Shown: positions 33,691 to 42,965, numbered from the stretch's first letter. The stretch: 64,000 nt of DNA from Candidatus Chloroploca sp. Khr17 (GCF_004138165.1 NZ_RYFF01000025.1:22099-86098); one strand, 5' to 3'. Notes: generated by a model from the letters alone, not told the origin. A program made the numbers and translations.

Positions 33691-34581
33691 TTACCCAAGC
33701 TTCGCCAGCCACGGGAGCAAGGCGTCGCTGAAGAGTTCGGGGGTTTCGTCGAAGGGGCAGTGGCCGGTGTCGGGCAGGATGGCAATTTCGGCCTGCGGCA
33801 AGATCCGCCGCTTGATCGCTTCGGCATCCGAGGGTGGGATCGAGCGGTCTTCGGCCCCCCAGATAAGCAGCGTTGGCCCGTTGTATTCACCTGGTTGCAT
33901 ATCAATGCCGAGACTCACTGATGAGCGGGTGACGGCCAGGTATGAATTGGCCCCAAAGCGGCGCAATGGGCCGCTGAAGGTCTCGACCAGTTCAGGCGTG
34001 ACCGCTTCTTTGCGATGATACGAAGCGAGCAGGCTCTGACGCACACCCCATTCGTTGCCAAAGATCCCGGCGACCGTCTCGCCAATCACCGGTGCCCCGA
34101 TCAACGACAGCAACACCTGATCAGTTGGGGTCAACGGGCGCTCGTAGAGTTGCATGCCCGAACTGTTGACAAGGATGAGAGCCCGAGTCAATGCAGGGAA
34201 GCGCCGGGTAAACTCCGTTGCCGCCACGCCACCCATCGAGTGGCCGACGATGACCGCTGGTCCACCAACAACCTTTTGCACAAAATCCGCGATCTGTTCT
34301 GCCCAACGAACTTTGCTCGCCTGGCCGGCAGGTCGCGCCGAATAACCAAACCCATAGAGATCGAGCGCATAAAAGGTGTGTTCGCGGGCCACCGAGCGCA
34401 CAATCTTGCGCCAGTGATCAATCAGGGCGCCATACCCATGAATGAAGACCACCGGCAGCCCCTGCACAGGCGTCGAAGCCCAGTAGCGTGTCGGCCCCAG
34501 CGGCCCATCCAGATATTGCTCAGTAACACTATAACGCCGCTCCTCGTGCCGAGCGCTTGTTTCAACCTGCATCGCAACCAT
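33691..34581 (-). CDS. Alpha/beta-fold hydrolase
   Basis: 296 residues from the ATG at 34581, which has AAGGA upstream; 26 more open codons precede it. The oxyanion region is VVFIHGYGALIDHWRKI, the strand-3 motif FYALDLYGFGYSARPAG and the nucleophile elbow VIVGHSMGGVAATEF. A late acidic residue lies in LLIWGAEDRSIPP and the catalytic His in LPDTGHCPFDETPELF. These are the features of a lipase/epoxide-hydrolase-type enzyme. The substrate cannot be told. Confidence 0.88.
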   Translation of the reverse strand: MVAMQVETSARHEERRYSVTEQYLDGPLGPTRYWASTPVQGLPVVFIHGYGALIDHWRKIVRSVAREHTFYALDLYGFGYSARPAGQASKVRWAEQIADFVQKVVGGPAVIVGHSMGGVAATEFTRRFPALTRALILVNSSGMQLYERPLTPTDQVLLSLIGAPVIGETVAGIFGNEWGVRQSLLASYHRKEAVTPELVETFSGPLRRFGANSYLAVTRSSVSLGIDMQPGEYNGPTLLIWGAEDRSIPPSDAEAIKRRILPQAEIAILPDTGHCPFDETPELFSDALLPWLAKLG

Positions 34582-34685
34582 ATCTTTGCTTTTCCTTTTT
34601 TCTAGAACTTCTGGAAGCTCGCTTCTTTGTTGTGTAGATACAGCATACCACAATTGCAAACTCTTTGCACAGCTTTTGCAGAAAC

Positions 34686-34740
34686 TAAGCGGGGATTAAA
34701 ACGAGGCTAGCGTAGCTAGCCTCGTTTTAATCCCCGCTTA
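34686..34740. terminator. 25-bp perfect hairpin that includes a stop codon
   Basis: Arms 34686-34710 and 34716-34740 pair perfectly around CGTAG. The last three bases are the TAA stop of the minus-strand methyltransferase gene, so the hairpin begins inside that gene's coding end. The stem contains A4/T4 runs but no external U-tract. Confidence 0.65.
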
Positions 34741-35859
34741 TGCCAGGCCTTGCTCACGACGATAGCGTTCGCGCAGGTCGTCAATGCTGATAAGGTTACC
34801 GGTGTCATCTTCGCAGTACCAGTATTCCCAGCCATTCGAGGCAGGGCGTTGCTGCGCCAGCGCGGCAAGCTGATGCATTGAGCCGTGCTGATCGTGCCAG
34901 ACGAGATGCCCATCAGCCTTGACCGTCGCTTCTTCGCGCCGATCGCGTGAAAAGAGGCGCTGGCCCACGGCCAGGTAGTGCGCTTCAATCAGTTGACCCA
35001 GGCTAATGCGTGGTTGGTGACGGCGCGAGGGGGTCAACAGTTCACGCTCGCTCAACGCTGAGCCGGGGATGCTATCGATCCGCCGACGGGCAAGTTCAAG
35101 ATAGGCCGGTGCAATTTCGATGCCAATGTAGTTACGCTGCAACTTCTTTGCGACGGCACCAGTTGTCCCCGAACCAAAAAAGGGATCAAGCACAAGATCG
35201 CCGGGGTTCGTTGAAGCCAGCAATACTCGATAAAGCAGCGCCTCGGGCTTTTGCGTCGAATGGGCTTTCTTGCCATCGATCTTCAAACGCTCGGCCCCAG
35301 TACACAACGGGAGGTGCCAGACGTTTTGCATCTGCTTTTCGTCATTGAAATGCTTCATCGCCTGGTAATGAAAGGTATAGCGTTTCTGTTCTTTTGACTT
35401 TTTGGCCCAGATCAAGGTTTCAGTCGCGTTCTGGAACCGTGTCCCGTGAAAATTGGGCATCGGATTCGTTTTGTGCCAGATGATATCATTCAGAATCCAG
35501 TAGCCCAGATCCATCATAATTTTGCCAACGCGAAAGATATTGTGGTATGACCCAATGACCCAGATAGTGCCGTCAGCTTTCAAGACGCGCCGACACGCGC
35601 TCAGCCACTGCTCGGTAAATTGGTCGTACGCTGCACTGTCAACAAACTGATCCCAACCGTCATCAACGCCAGCCACGACGGTTTGATCGGGACGCAACAA
35701 CGCTTGTTCAAGCTGCAGATGGTAGGGCGGATCGGCAAAAATGAGGTCAACCGATTGCGCAGGCAAGCGTGTGAGCACCTCAAGACAATTCCCCTCCACA
35801 ATCTCATTCAGGGGAAGCCTATCATCCTCCATCTCTTCAAGACCTCCACGCCGTCGCAT
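34738..35859 (-). CDS. CcrM/HinfI-type DNA (adenine-N6) methyltransferase
   Basis: 373 residues. Beta-class order: the catalytic motif FADPPYHLQL comes first, then FRVGKIMMDLGYWILNDIIW, NPMPNFHGTRFQNATETLIW, STQKPEALLYRVL and the SAM motif LDPFFGSGTTGAVAKKL. The sequence closely follows CcrM and M.HinfI, which methylate adenine in GANTC. A C-terminal extension (HLVWHDQHGSMHQLAALA) matches the CcrM DNA-binding tail. No endonuclease is adjacent, so it is an orphan or regulatory methylase. The ATG at 35859 has GGGAG upstream; the ATG at 35832 also has a fair site. The long upstream open frame is not conserved-looking. Confidence 0.9.
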   Translation of the reverse strand: MRRRGGLEEMEDDRLPLNEIVEGNCLEVLTRLPAQSVDLIFADPPYHLQLEQALLRPDQTVVAGVDDGWDQFVDSAAYDQFTEQWLSACRRVLKADGTIWVIGSYHNIFRVGKIMMDLGYWILNDIIWHKTNPMPNFHGTRFQNATETLIWAKKSKEQKRYTFHYQAMKHFNDEKQMQNVWHLPLCTGAERLKIDGKKAHSTQKPEALLYRVLLASTNPGDLVLDPFFGSGTTGAVAKKLQRNYIGIEIAPAYLELARRRIDSIPGSALSERELLTPSRRHQPRISLGQLIEAHYLAVGQRLFSRDRREEATVKADGHLVWHDQHGSMHQLAALAQQRPASNGWEYWYCEDDTGNLISIDDLRERYRREQGLA

Positions 35860-35895
35860 TGGTTTCTCCCAACTTTGCGCACGTATACATTCTGA

Positions 35896-35926
35896 GACCT
35901 CACAGGTCTTGAAGACCTGTGAGGTC
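35896..35926. repeat. GACCTCACAGGTCT palindrome
   Basis: GACCTCACAGGTCT and AGACCTGTGAGGTC (14-bp arms, loop TGA) lie just before the ccrM-like gene. The same palindrome forms the core of the repeat at 1753-1856 and, imperfectly, 52748-52772. Confidence 0.8.
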
Positions 35927-35995
35927 GTAAAAAACGCTGGGAAGACATCTATGTGCGCCAAGTTAATCTTCCCCGAGAAGGCCTCCCAGATACCC

Positions 35996-36250
35996 TTAGC
36001 CGTCAGTCTCCTCAGCCGTAGCCCTCCCCTTTGCGGTTTCAGCTGCCTCGGCCATCGTGCGCAAAGCGGTAAAGAGTTCAATTGACAGCAAGACTCCGCT
36101 CGGGTAGCCTTTTTGGGTAATCACAATCGGCTGATTCTGCTCACGCGCTCGCTTCATCAGCATCGCGAGCGAACTCGCTGCCTTTGAAATGGGAACCATG
36201 CCACGTTGCAGATCGACATCCAGCGATAATACCGGGTTCTGATTGGACAT
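35996..36250 (-). CDS. Phd/YefM-type antitoxin, solitary
   Basis: 84 residues from the ATG at 36250; a GTG at 36286 is an alternative. The pattern MVPISKAASSLAMLMKRARE, PIVITQKGYPSGVLLSIELF is that of Phd/YefM antitoxins, which bind their own promoter and neutralise Doc, RelE or VapC toxins. AAAGGA lies 11 bases upstream. No toxin gene follows: the next 130 bases downstream hold palindromes and the methyltransferase start. An inverted GTATAC pair upstream may be its operator. Confidence 0.78.
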   Translation of the reverse strand: MSNQNPVLSLDVDLQRGMVPISKAASSLAMLMKRAREQNQPIVITQKGYPSGVLLSIELFTALRTMAEAAETAKGRATAEETDG

Positions 36251-36351
36251 ACTCGGCGATCCTTTCTTCGCATTCGACTTCCGCACCTGTAGCCTTCCCC
36301 AGGCGGGTTGTTCTGCCGAACACTCTTCACGAACAAAATGAACGATGATCA

Positions 36352-36387
36352 GTATACCTTGTAACCAATAGATTCACAAGAGTATAC
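36352..36387. promoter_or_regulatory. Candidate operator with paired GTATAC sites
   Basis: GTATAC-C-TTGT and ACAA-GA-GTATAC form an interrupted inverted repeat across 36 AT-rich bases upstream of the antitoxin gene. Phd/YefM repressors use such paired palindromes. Confidence 0.45.
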
Positions 36388-36452
36388 AAAAAAATAGGCA
36401 TAACAATCCGCCCCACCAGATTTTCAGAGGTCAAAACAGCGCGTAAACCACC

Positions 36453-39400
36453 CTACCCCATTGCCTCTAGCAACACCTCAGTTGCCCATGACCGTTGCCC
36501 AGCGACCGGCCCTTCTTCACAACTTAGCCGGGCAAGCGTCGTCAGGGCTGCTTCGGCACATGCACCTTCACCCTGCGCCAGGCAACCCAGGGTTGCCTGG
36601 CACTGCCGCCGTATGATGGGTAGCGGATGGTCGGGCAAACCCTGGGGTAGATGCAAGAGTGCTTCGAGCCTCACAACAACGCTCGGCTCGGTCGCATGAG
36701 CCAGAGCCGTGATCGCTGCTAGGCGCAGCGCAAGCGGTTGATCGCTCTTCCCGGTCAACGCACAGAGCCAATCAGCATCAAAGGTGCGCTCGGCACGGTA
36801 GCTCAGGGCTTTCAGGCGAAGCACCAGGGGCGCATCGGGATCATCCAGGGGGTCTTCGAGGCGCAGATTCGCGGGAGCAAACTCCTCGAGCAGGGTATAA
36901 GCCTGCACCCGCACGGGGGGCGATGGGTCAGTCAGGTAACGCTGCAACAACGGCAGCACGTCCTGTTCGCCGCGCCGCAAGAGGGTTGCAAGCGCGGCCA
37001 GCCGTAGCGCGGGTGCCACCGCTGAATGCTGGCTGAGCCGGGTCAGCACAGGGGTGATCTGCGGGTCATCGAGTAGCCGCAGCACATCAAGGATGGCAAG
37101 CATCGCGGGGCCACTGGCGGATTGCACAGCTTCTAGCAAGCAGGCGAGCCCGGTTGCATCACGATTGCGCGCCAAGACACGAGCCATTGCAGGTGCCAAC
37201 ACTCCTTCTTGATGCTGATGAAACAGTTGCCTCAACTGTTTCATGCTGGCCTCCATCAACGTGGCGGGCAACGCTTCGAGCGCAGCCAGACGGATCTCGT
37301 CGGCTTCAGCAGGATCGCGGACAAGCCCAAGCAGGCTCATCTGGGCTTCATACTGGACACTACGGCCAAGCGCGGCAATGGCCGCATAACGTACCAGAGG
37401 GTCTTCGCCAGGATCACGCGCACGTGCGCCAACAACGGTGGTTGGGATCGCTGGATGACTAAGCTGTTCGAGCATAGCCGCGCGGATCGCCGGCTCGTCG
37501 CGCTGCAGGACGAGTCGTTCACCGAGCATGCGTTGCACAGCCGGATCGCCGCCAAGCCACTCTAACGCCATCAAGCGTAACCGCAGATCAAGCTCGGTCG
37601 CCTGTAACAGTGCGCCCAGTTCTTCGGCTGGATGACGAAGCCGAGCCAGCGTTATGAGCAGCGCCTGAGCCACGTCGCGTCGTTGTTCAGCCCAGAGCGC
37701 ACGACGCAGTGCGGTCACCACCTGCTCGCGCATCCCCACCGTATGGGCCAGGTGCGCCATCCCGCTGATGGCCGCCAGCGCCAGATGTCCCGCTTGTGCC
37801 TCTACCATCGCCGCAAACCGCGTCGCCGGGTGCGCCAAGCGAGGGTTGTCGGCCAGCGCTTCGGCCAGGATACGCTGGACTGGGGGCGGTAATGGCAGGT
37901 CAGGCCAGGCCAGAGCAGGAGTCTGGGCAAGTTCCGGGGCAACCCGTTGCCAGTGCGCTTCAAGCACGGTGATGAACGAAGGGACAAGCAGGGCGGTGAA
38001 GATCGACAGCGCTGTCCGGTCGCCAGTTTTGCCCAGCGCTTCAACGATGACCGAGGCAAGCCGTGGATCAAGGATCGCTCGCTGCAAGGCCCTTCGCAAG
38101 GCGATTGCCGCAGATGCACCAGAGGCAGGATGTGCGCCCACATCGCCAAGCGCCAGGGCGGCAACCCGTTTCACCAGCGCTGGCGCATCACCCGTGAGCA
38201 GGGCCACCCACGTTGGCCCAAGTTCCGGTAGGCCGCGTGCCGCGAGATGTTCGGCGGCACGTACGCGTACCACGAGGGGCAAACCTGGTCGTGCCAACAG
38301 GCGACGCAACAGCACAATGCTAGGAGCGCCCTGCCGGGCAAGCACGTCAAGCGCATCAAGCCGTGTTATCAGTGGCAAGGCCGCACTCACGCAGATGCGG
38401 GCGAGCAGCATTGGCCTCCCAGGATGCGGAACCACTGCCAGCGCATCAAGCACCTCGCGTCGTGCAATGCGGGTGGCCTCGGGCCGCAGCAAGACCCGCG
38501 TCAAGGCAAGCAAAGCCACCGAGGGAGCCTCGTTCGCAAGACTCTGCAGCGCCGCCCGTCGCAAGATGGGCGCGTCGGCGACCGCAGCCTCTTCAACGAG
38601 ATCGTGCCGGTTGGCGCAGGCGAGGGCCAGAGCCCGCAGTTCTTCAGGCACAGCAGGATCATCCAGCAGAGCCAGCGCCGCACGGGTGCGCTGCGTGCCC
38701 ATCGTCTCGTCGTTCAGAAGGGAAGCACACCCTTCACGCAAGGGTGAGAGCGCAAGCAATTGCCGCGTTGCTCCATCAACACAGGCCGCGACATACGCCC
38801 GAAAGGCATAGGCGGCGTCTGGGGCGTCAGGGGCAACCTCCGCAAGCAGTTCGGGCGTTGGGGCCAGGTCAATCAAGAGGTCAGCCGCGAGCCTGCGCAG
38901 TGCGGACGGCACCCCCGATCGTCCCCCAAGCTCCAGCCAGATCGTCGGCAGTGGGGTCAGCAACGGGGCCGTTGCCCGCATCGCCGCCAGCGTCCGAGCT
39001 TCGTCATGCGCCGCTGCCGCCGCAAAGAGCACCGGCAAGACAGGGGCCAGTTCGACCAGCAATGCCTGCCGCTCTTCGTCAGTCCCAGCAGCCGTCAGGT
39101 ATTCCACCAGACGCAGATGCAACCCAGGGGCATAGGTCGGCATTTCACGCACACATGCTACCAGGGCCCGCAGATTGTCAAAGTCGTCGGTTTCACGTGC
39201 GAGCATCTCGAACAGGGGCACAGGATCAACGCGCAGACCAGCGCTCAGGGCGGCGACAGCCGTGCGCTCTTCGACCGGCAGATCGGTGAGTGCATGGGGA
39301 TCGGCATCGGCCAGCACCCGTGCTTGTTCATACGAGCGCAGGTGAAGACGGCCTACCGCGACCCCCGCATGCAGCATCCGGCCATTCCTAGACGGCCCTG

Positions 39401-40196
39401 TGCCTGCCACTTCAATGACGGAATAATTGGTCAGCAATGGCTCGGCCAGCGCATAGGCCTGCGCATATAACGCGGCCCGGGAGGACGGAATGCCACCTAT
39501 CGGGTAGATCAGGGCCAGCAACGCCAACTCTGCCAGGCTCTCGCGCACCGGGGCAAGTGGGGCACCATGGAGCGCCGCGAGCAGCGGGGCAAGATCGTAG
39601 GTTGGCAAGAGATGCGCAAGCCACTGCGCAATGGTTGTCTCGGTGGGCAAGGCAAGCGGACGAAGACGCACCCCGTCCCAGGCACCTCTCAGGGGCAGGG
39701 TTAGCGCAATCCGCAAAGTAGGCCATGTGCGCTGTGCCGAAACAAGAAACTGTTGCCAGATAGCCCGACGAGGGAGGGCCAGCACTTCCCAGTCATCAAG
39801 CAAGAGCAGGCCAGGGCGCTGATGCGCGACAAACTGCTCAGGCAAGCCAGCCTGGTATGCTGCCCGTGCGAGCACCGCCCGCGGGGGAAGGTTAAGCAGA
39901 TCATCGTCGCCCAATGCAAGATAGAGCAAGGGCCGATCGCTCGGATGCGCCACCCAGTGCGCCGCAAGTTGCATCAAGGCCAGCGAACGCCCCGAAGCTG
40001 GTGGCCCGACCAACCCCAGCGCCGTCGGGGTTTCGATGAACGCGGCGTACTCTGTCGCGACATCAAAGCCCAGGGGCAGGCGCAGCAACGGCTCCATCAA
40101 ACGCAACGCTGGCTCACGAGACAGCCGCGCCTCGATCCTGGTGCGACACATGCGCAACCAACTTCGGCCAAATGAAAACCCTCTCATTATGCCCAT
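36453..40196 (-). CDS. Large P-loop-like ATPase with HEAT repeats
   Basis: 1247 residues. An N-terminal nucleotide-binding-like domain (about 35-260) has LGLVGPPASGRSLALMQLAA as Walker A and PGLLLLDDWEVL as Walker B. The invariant Lys of GxxxxGK(S/T) is Arg (R70). The rest (about 310-1240) is a chain of roughly 25 HEAT-like helical pairs (ALGDVGAHPASGASAAIALR, AIAALGRSVQYEAQMSLLG, LRLAAITALAHATEPSVVVR). The layout resembles NACHT/STAND or signalling ATPases with repeat sensors. No signal peptide is seen. It starts 15 bases after the pseudo-peptidase gene, so the two form an operon. The function is unknown. Confidence 0.7.
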   Translation of the reverse strand: MGIMRGFSFGRSWLRMCRTRIEARLSREPALRLMEPLLRLPLGFDVATEYAAFIETPTALGLVGPPASGRSLALMQLAAHWVAHPSDRPLLYLALGDDDLLNLPPRAVLARAAYQAGLPEQFVAHQRPGLLLLDDWEVLALPRRAIWQQFLVSAQRTWPTLRIALTLPLRGAWDGVRLRPLALPTETTIAQWLAHLLPTYDLAPLLAALHGAPLAPVRESLAELALLALIYPIGGIPSSRAALYAQAYALAEPLLTNYSVIEVAGTGPSRNGRMLHAGVAVGRLHLRSYEQARVLADADPHALTDLPVEERTAVAALSAGLRVDPVPLFEMLARETDDFDNLRALVACVREMPTYAPGLHLRLVEYLTAAGTDEERQALLVELAPVLPVLFAAAAAHDEARTLAAMRATAPLLTPLPTIWLELGGRSGVPSALRRLAADLLIDLAPTPELLAEVAPDAPDAAYAFRAYVAACVDGATRQLLALSPLREGCASLLNDETMGTQRTRAALALLDDPAVPEELRALALACANRHDLVEEAAVADAPILRRAALQSLANEAPSVALLALTRVLLRPEATRIARREVLDALAVVPHPGRPMLLARICVSAALPLITRLDALDVLARQGAPSIVLLRRLLARPGLPLVVRVRAAEHLAARGLPELGPTWVALLTGDAPALVKRVAALALGDVGAHPASGASAAIALRRALQRAILDPRLASVIVEALGKTGDRTALSIFTALLVPSFITVLEAHWQRVAPELAQTPALAWPDLPLPPPVQRILAEALADNPRLAHPATRFAAMVEAQAGHLALAAISGMAHLAHTVGMREQVVTALRRALWAEQRRDVAQALLITLARLRHPAEELGALLQATELDLRLRLMALEWLGGDPAVQRMLGERLVLQRDEPAIRAAMLEQLSHPAIPTTVVGARARDPGEDPLVRYAAIAALGRSVQYEAQMSLLGLVRDPAEADEIRLAALEALPATLMEASMKQLRQLFHQHQEGVLAPAMARVLARNRDATGLACLLEAVQSASGPAMLAILDVLRLLDDPQITPVLTRLSQHSAVAPALRLAALATLLRRGEQDVLPLLQRYLTDPSPPVRVQAYTLLEEFAPANLRLEDPLDDPDAPLVLRLKALSYRAERTFDADWLCALTGKSDQPLALRLAAITALAHATEPSVVVRLEALLHLPQGLPDHPLPIIRRQCQATLGCLAQGEGACAEAALTTLARLSCEEGPVAGQRSWATEVLLEAMG

Positions 40197-40211
40197 CTCA
40201 TCTCATACCAC

Positions 40212-42965
40212 TTACCGTCGCACCACCGGCACATAGATGAATGGCCGCTGCAATCCTCCAGGCATTGGCAAAACACGGATGCCCCCCGTGCCCTCAGTGA
40301 TGCCCCCCGGCCCGCGCCCGGGGATCGGTTCGAGATAGGTTGTCAGCAGCCGCGCCCATTCACTCTGACTCGTTTGACTATCAGGCCGATCAAAGACATA
40401 CTGTTCAAACAATGCCTGCTGTTGACCAAGCCGCTCGCCCGAAGGAAAAAAGATCGCGAGACCTTGCGCCTTCGGGAAACTGATGGGAAAGCCCGCCAGG
40501 CTCTCTCCTGCGCTCGCTCGATGCACAAGCACTGGTGTTTGTGTCTCATCCTCAAGCCAGACAACCAGCGTCTCAGCCGCTGTTCGCACCGTATCCGGGG
40601 CTGTCTCGATCGCCGCTACCTCAACCGCCAGGCTATAGAGGTCGATTAGCGCATCTTCTTGCGCCGCAATCCGATCATTCCCTAGATTCAACGCATGAAT
40701 CAGCCCATTTCCCGATGAGTCATAGCGCTGTGTTTTGGTTAGGGCCTCGCGCAACGCAGGGCGCGTCGTAGCGCCAGTCGTCGTAAGTTCGGTTCGCAAA
40801 GCAAGGGCAAAGGTCTCAACCTGGGCAAGCAAGGCTTCGCTGCGCCGCAGATCATACGCCACGAGGCTAAACGCGCGTTCCGGCCCTGCCGCCGCAGCGT
40901 ACGCCTCGACCACACCTGCCGCAACACCTGGTATCTCGTCACGTCCGGCCCCTGCCAGGAGGCTCAGTACATCTTGCCACGGGGTTATCTGCCACATCTG
41001 ATCCGATGAACCAACCATCGCCCGCGCATACGGGGCCGTCGCGGCGAGCACGTCGAGACTGCCCATCACCGGGGCCTGATAGATCACCAGGTCAAGCCGG
41101 TTGTCGCCTTCCAGCCCCGCTGCGCGATAGGCCGCCTGGAGATCATCGAGATTGAGGGCGGCTGGGGCCTCACGCTCCCCCGGATGTTCGTCAAGCGCCA
41201 GCCAGCCCGCCGCCTGAGCCGGGGTGATCACCAGCAACGCGGTGTGTGTCGCAGGATACCGCGCACGTCCAGCGGCAATGAAAGCGGCGAGGGTCGCAGG
41301 ATCGGCACTGTTGATCGCACCACGCGCCCGGCAATCCGGGGGCGTCTGCGCTGCATAGACACAGAGCTCGGCCCCCCGTGGGCCATAATAGTCAGCCAGG
41401 CTGATCAGGTTGACCTGCGGGTAGGCCGTTGCCAGCGCGGGCAACCAGGCAAGTTGCTGCGCGGGCAACACTCCCCAGGGCAACCGTGTTCGGTCACCAA
41501 GCATGTTATCGCCGGCCAGGTAGATCAGCAAGGTCCAGGCTGCGTCGCTCGCTGCACGAGCAGGCTCACCTGGTTCAGCCAGAGGAGGCGGAGCGAATGG
41601 GGACGCTGGAGCAGGCAACAAGGTGATCGCCCGCTCAGCCTGGCTGTAGCCATACTCAACTGTCGAGTTCAGCCGCGGATCGCCCGCATAGATCACTACA
41701 TACCAGCGGTAACTGCGCCCATAGGTAAAAGCAAAGGCCGGAACATCAGCAAAGCTGGCCGGACTCAACGCAAAGCTCAGGGGTTCACGATCTGCCGCAC
41801 GCACTGGCCCACAGACCTCCACCGGTAAACCGGTTGCAGGATCACCCCGCACTGGATCATAGACACACACCTGGTGAAAGGTGCCTGCGGTCGCCCGTCC
41901 TTGCCAGCGCAGCAAGACTGGCGCAGTATCAGTCGCCACGGTTGTGGTATACGAGGCCGGTTCAAGCAGGGTCACCCCGGTGACATCCAGATCAAGCCCA
42001 GTTACGCTAGCACCTTCAGCCAGGCTTGTCAGTGGTGGCCCGGCCCAGAAGCCTGTTCGCCCCGGTATGCGTAGCGGTGCCACAGGCAGATCACGATACC
42101 AGATCTGATAACGACTACCCGCAACCAGCGGCGGCACCCCGACAAAACGATAGCTCCCATTTGCATCGCTGCGCGTACTGGCAAGCACAGCGGATCCCGT
42201 CGCATTAGACCGGATCAAGAGCACCAGGGCGCTCGCTACGCCACCTTCACTCGTGCGCACCTGCCCGGCCAGGCTCGTGGTGGGAAAACAGACATTGGCC
42301 CGCAGATCGTCAAGCCAGAGTTGCTGCGCCAGCGCCTGATTGGTGCGGATGGTCTGCACGACAAAGACAAAGCGACCACGGCTCCGCAACTCGGCCAGCA
42401 CAGCGGCATCAAGCACCTCCCACTCGAGCAGGCGCCAGGTCGCATCATCATCCTGCGCGACCTCACGCGTCTTCACCGTCACCAGGGGCGGCTCGCTCGC
42501 CACGCCATCCTCCGACGCAAAAAAGGCGATCTGCACCTGATCACCAGGGCTGGTTGAACTCTGCGCATAGCGGTACTGCAGCGCCCCATAGAGTTCAGTC
42601 ACCCCGGCAGGCAAGGTCACCACCTGCCCCGTCGCCGCCACCGCGTCGGTCGGGGACAGCAACAGTGCCTGGGTGCCCGAGAATGGTTCCTCGTCCGAAA
42701 AGCTCCGCTGAGACCGATACTCCTTCCACGGCGACGCCTGAGCCGCCAGATTGACCTGCGGATCAGCCAGCACCTGACGACATGTAACAACCGACGACGC
42801 GGGGTTCAGTTCACCCTCAAGGATCTGAAGGGTGGGGAAAGACCGGGGAGGACGCGCCCCCGGCACGAAGCGATCAACGCCGGGTTGCGCCTGGCCCGGC
42901 CCAGCGTGCCCGAGACTCGCCACGAGCACCAAGCACATGACCAGCCAGGGCAACCCATAACGCAT
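40212..42965 (-). CDS. Exported clostripain (C11)-like pseudo-peptidase
   Basis: 917 residues. It has a signal peptide (LPWLVMCLVLVASLGHAGPG), a beta-sandwich region (about 60-225), a carboxypeptidase-regulatory/CNA-B-like domain (SLAGQVRTSEGGVASALVLL...SYRFVGVPP), a second Ig-like region, then a C11 caspase-fold domain from about 475 (AAWTLLIYLAGDNML, DPATLAAFIAAGRARYPATH). The catalytic His motif (WDHGxGW in clostripains) reads ITPAQAAGW. The Cys motif (DACLMG) reads YQAPVMG. Both catalytic residues are absent, so it should be inactive as a protease. The ATG at 42965 precedes the signal peptide; an earlier ATG at 43019 adds 18 residues. No ribosome site is evident. Confidence 0.75.
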   Translation of the reverse strand: MRYGLPWLVMCLVLVASLGHAGPGQAQPGVDRFVPGARPPRSFPTLQILEGELNPASSVVTCRQVLADPQVNLAAQASPWKEYRSQRSFSDEEPFSGTQALLLSPTDAVAATGQVVTLPAGVTELYGALQYRYAQSSTSPGDQVQIAFFASEDGVASEPPLVTVKTREVAQDDDATWRLLEWEVLDAAVLAELRSRGRFVFVVQTIRTNQALAQQLWLDDLRANVCFPTTSLAGQVRTSEGGVASALVLLIRSNATGSAVLASTRSDANGSYRFVGVPPLVAGSRYQIWYRDLPVAPLRIPGRTGFWAGPPLTSLAEGASVTGLDLDVTGVTLLEPASYTTTVATDTAPVLLRWQGRATAGTFHQVCVYDPVRGDPATGLPVEVCGPVRAADREPLSFALSPASFADVPAFAFTYGRSYRWYVVIYAGDPRLNSTVEYGYSQAERAITLLPAPASPFAPPPLAEPGEPARAASDAAWTLLIYLAGDNMLGDRTRLPWGVLPAQQLAWLPALATAYPQVNLISLADYYGPRGAELCVYAAQTPPDCRARGAINSADPATLAAFIAAGRARYPATHTALLVITPAQAAGWLALDEHPGEREAPAALNLDDLQAAYRAAGLEGDNRLDLVIYQAPVMGSLDVLAATAPYARAMVGSSDQMWQITPWQDVLSLLAGAGRDEIPGVAAGVVEAYAAAAGPERAFSLVAYDLRRSEALLAQVETFALALRTELTTTGATTRPALREALTKTQRYDSSGNGLIHALNLGNDRIAAQEDALIDLYSLAVEVAAIETAPDTVRTAAETLVVWLEDETQTPVLVHRASAGESLAGFPISFPKAQGLAIFFPSGERLGQQQALFEQYVFDRPDSQTSQSEWARLLTTYLEPIPGRGPGGITEGTGGIRVLPMPGGLQRPFIYVPVVRR

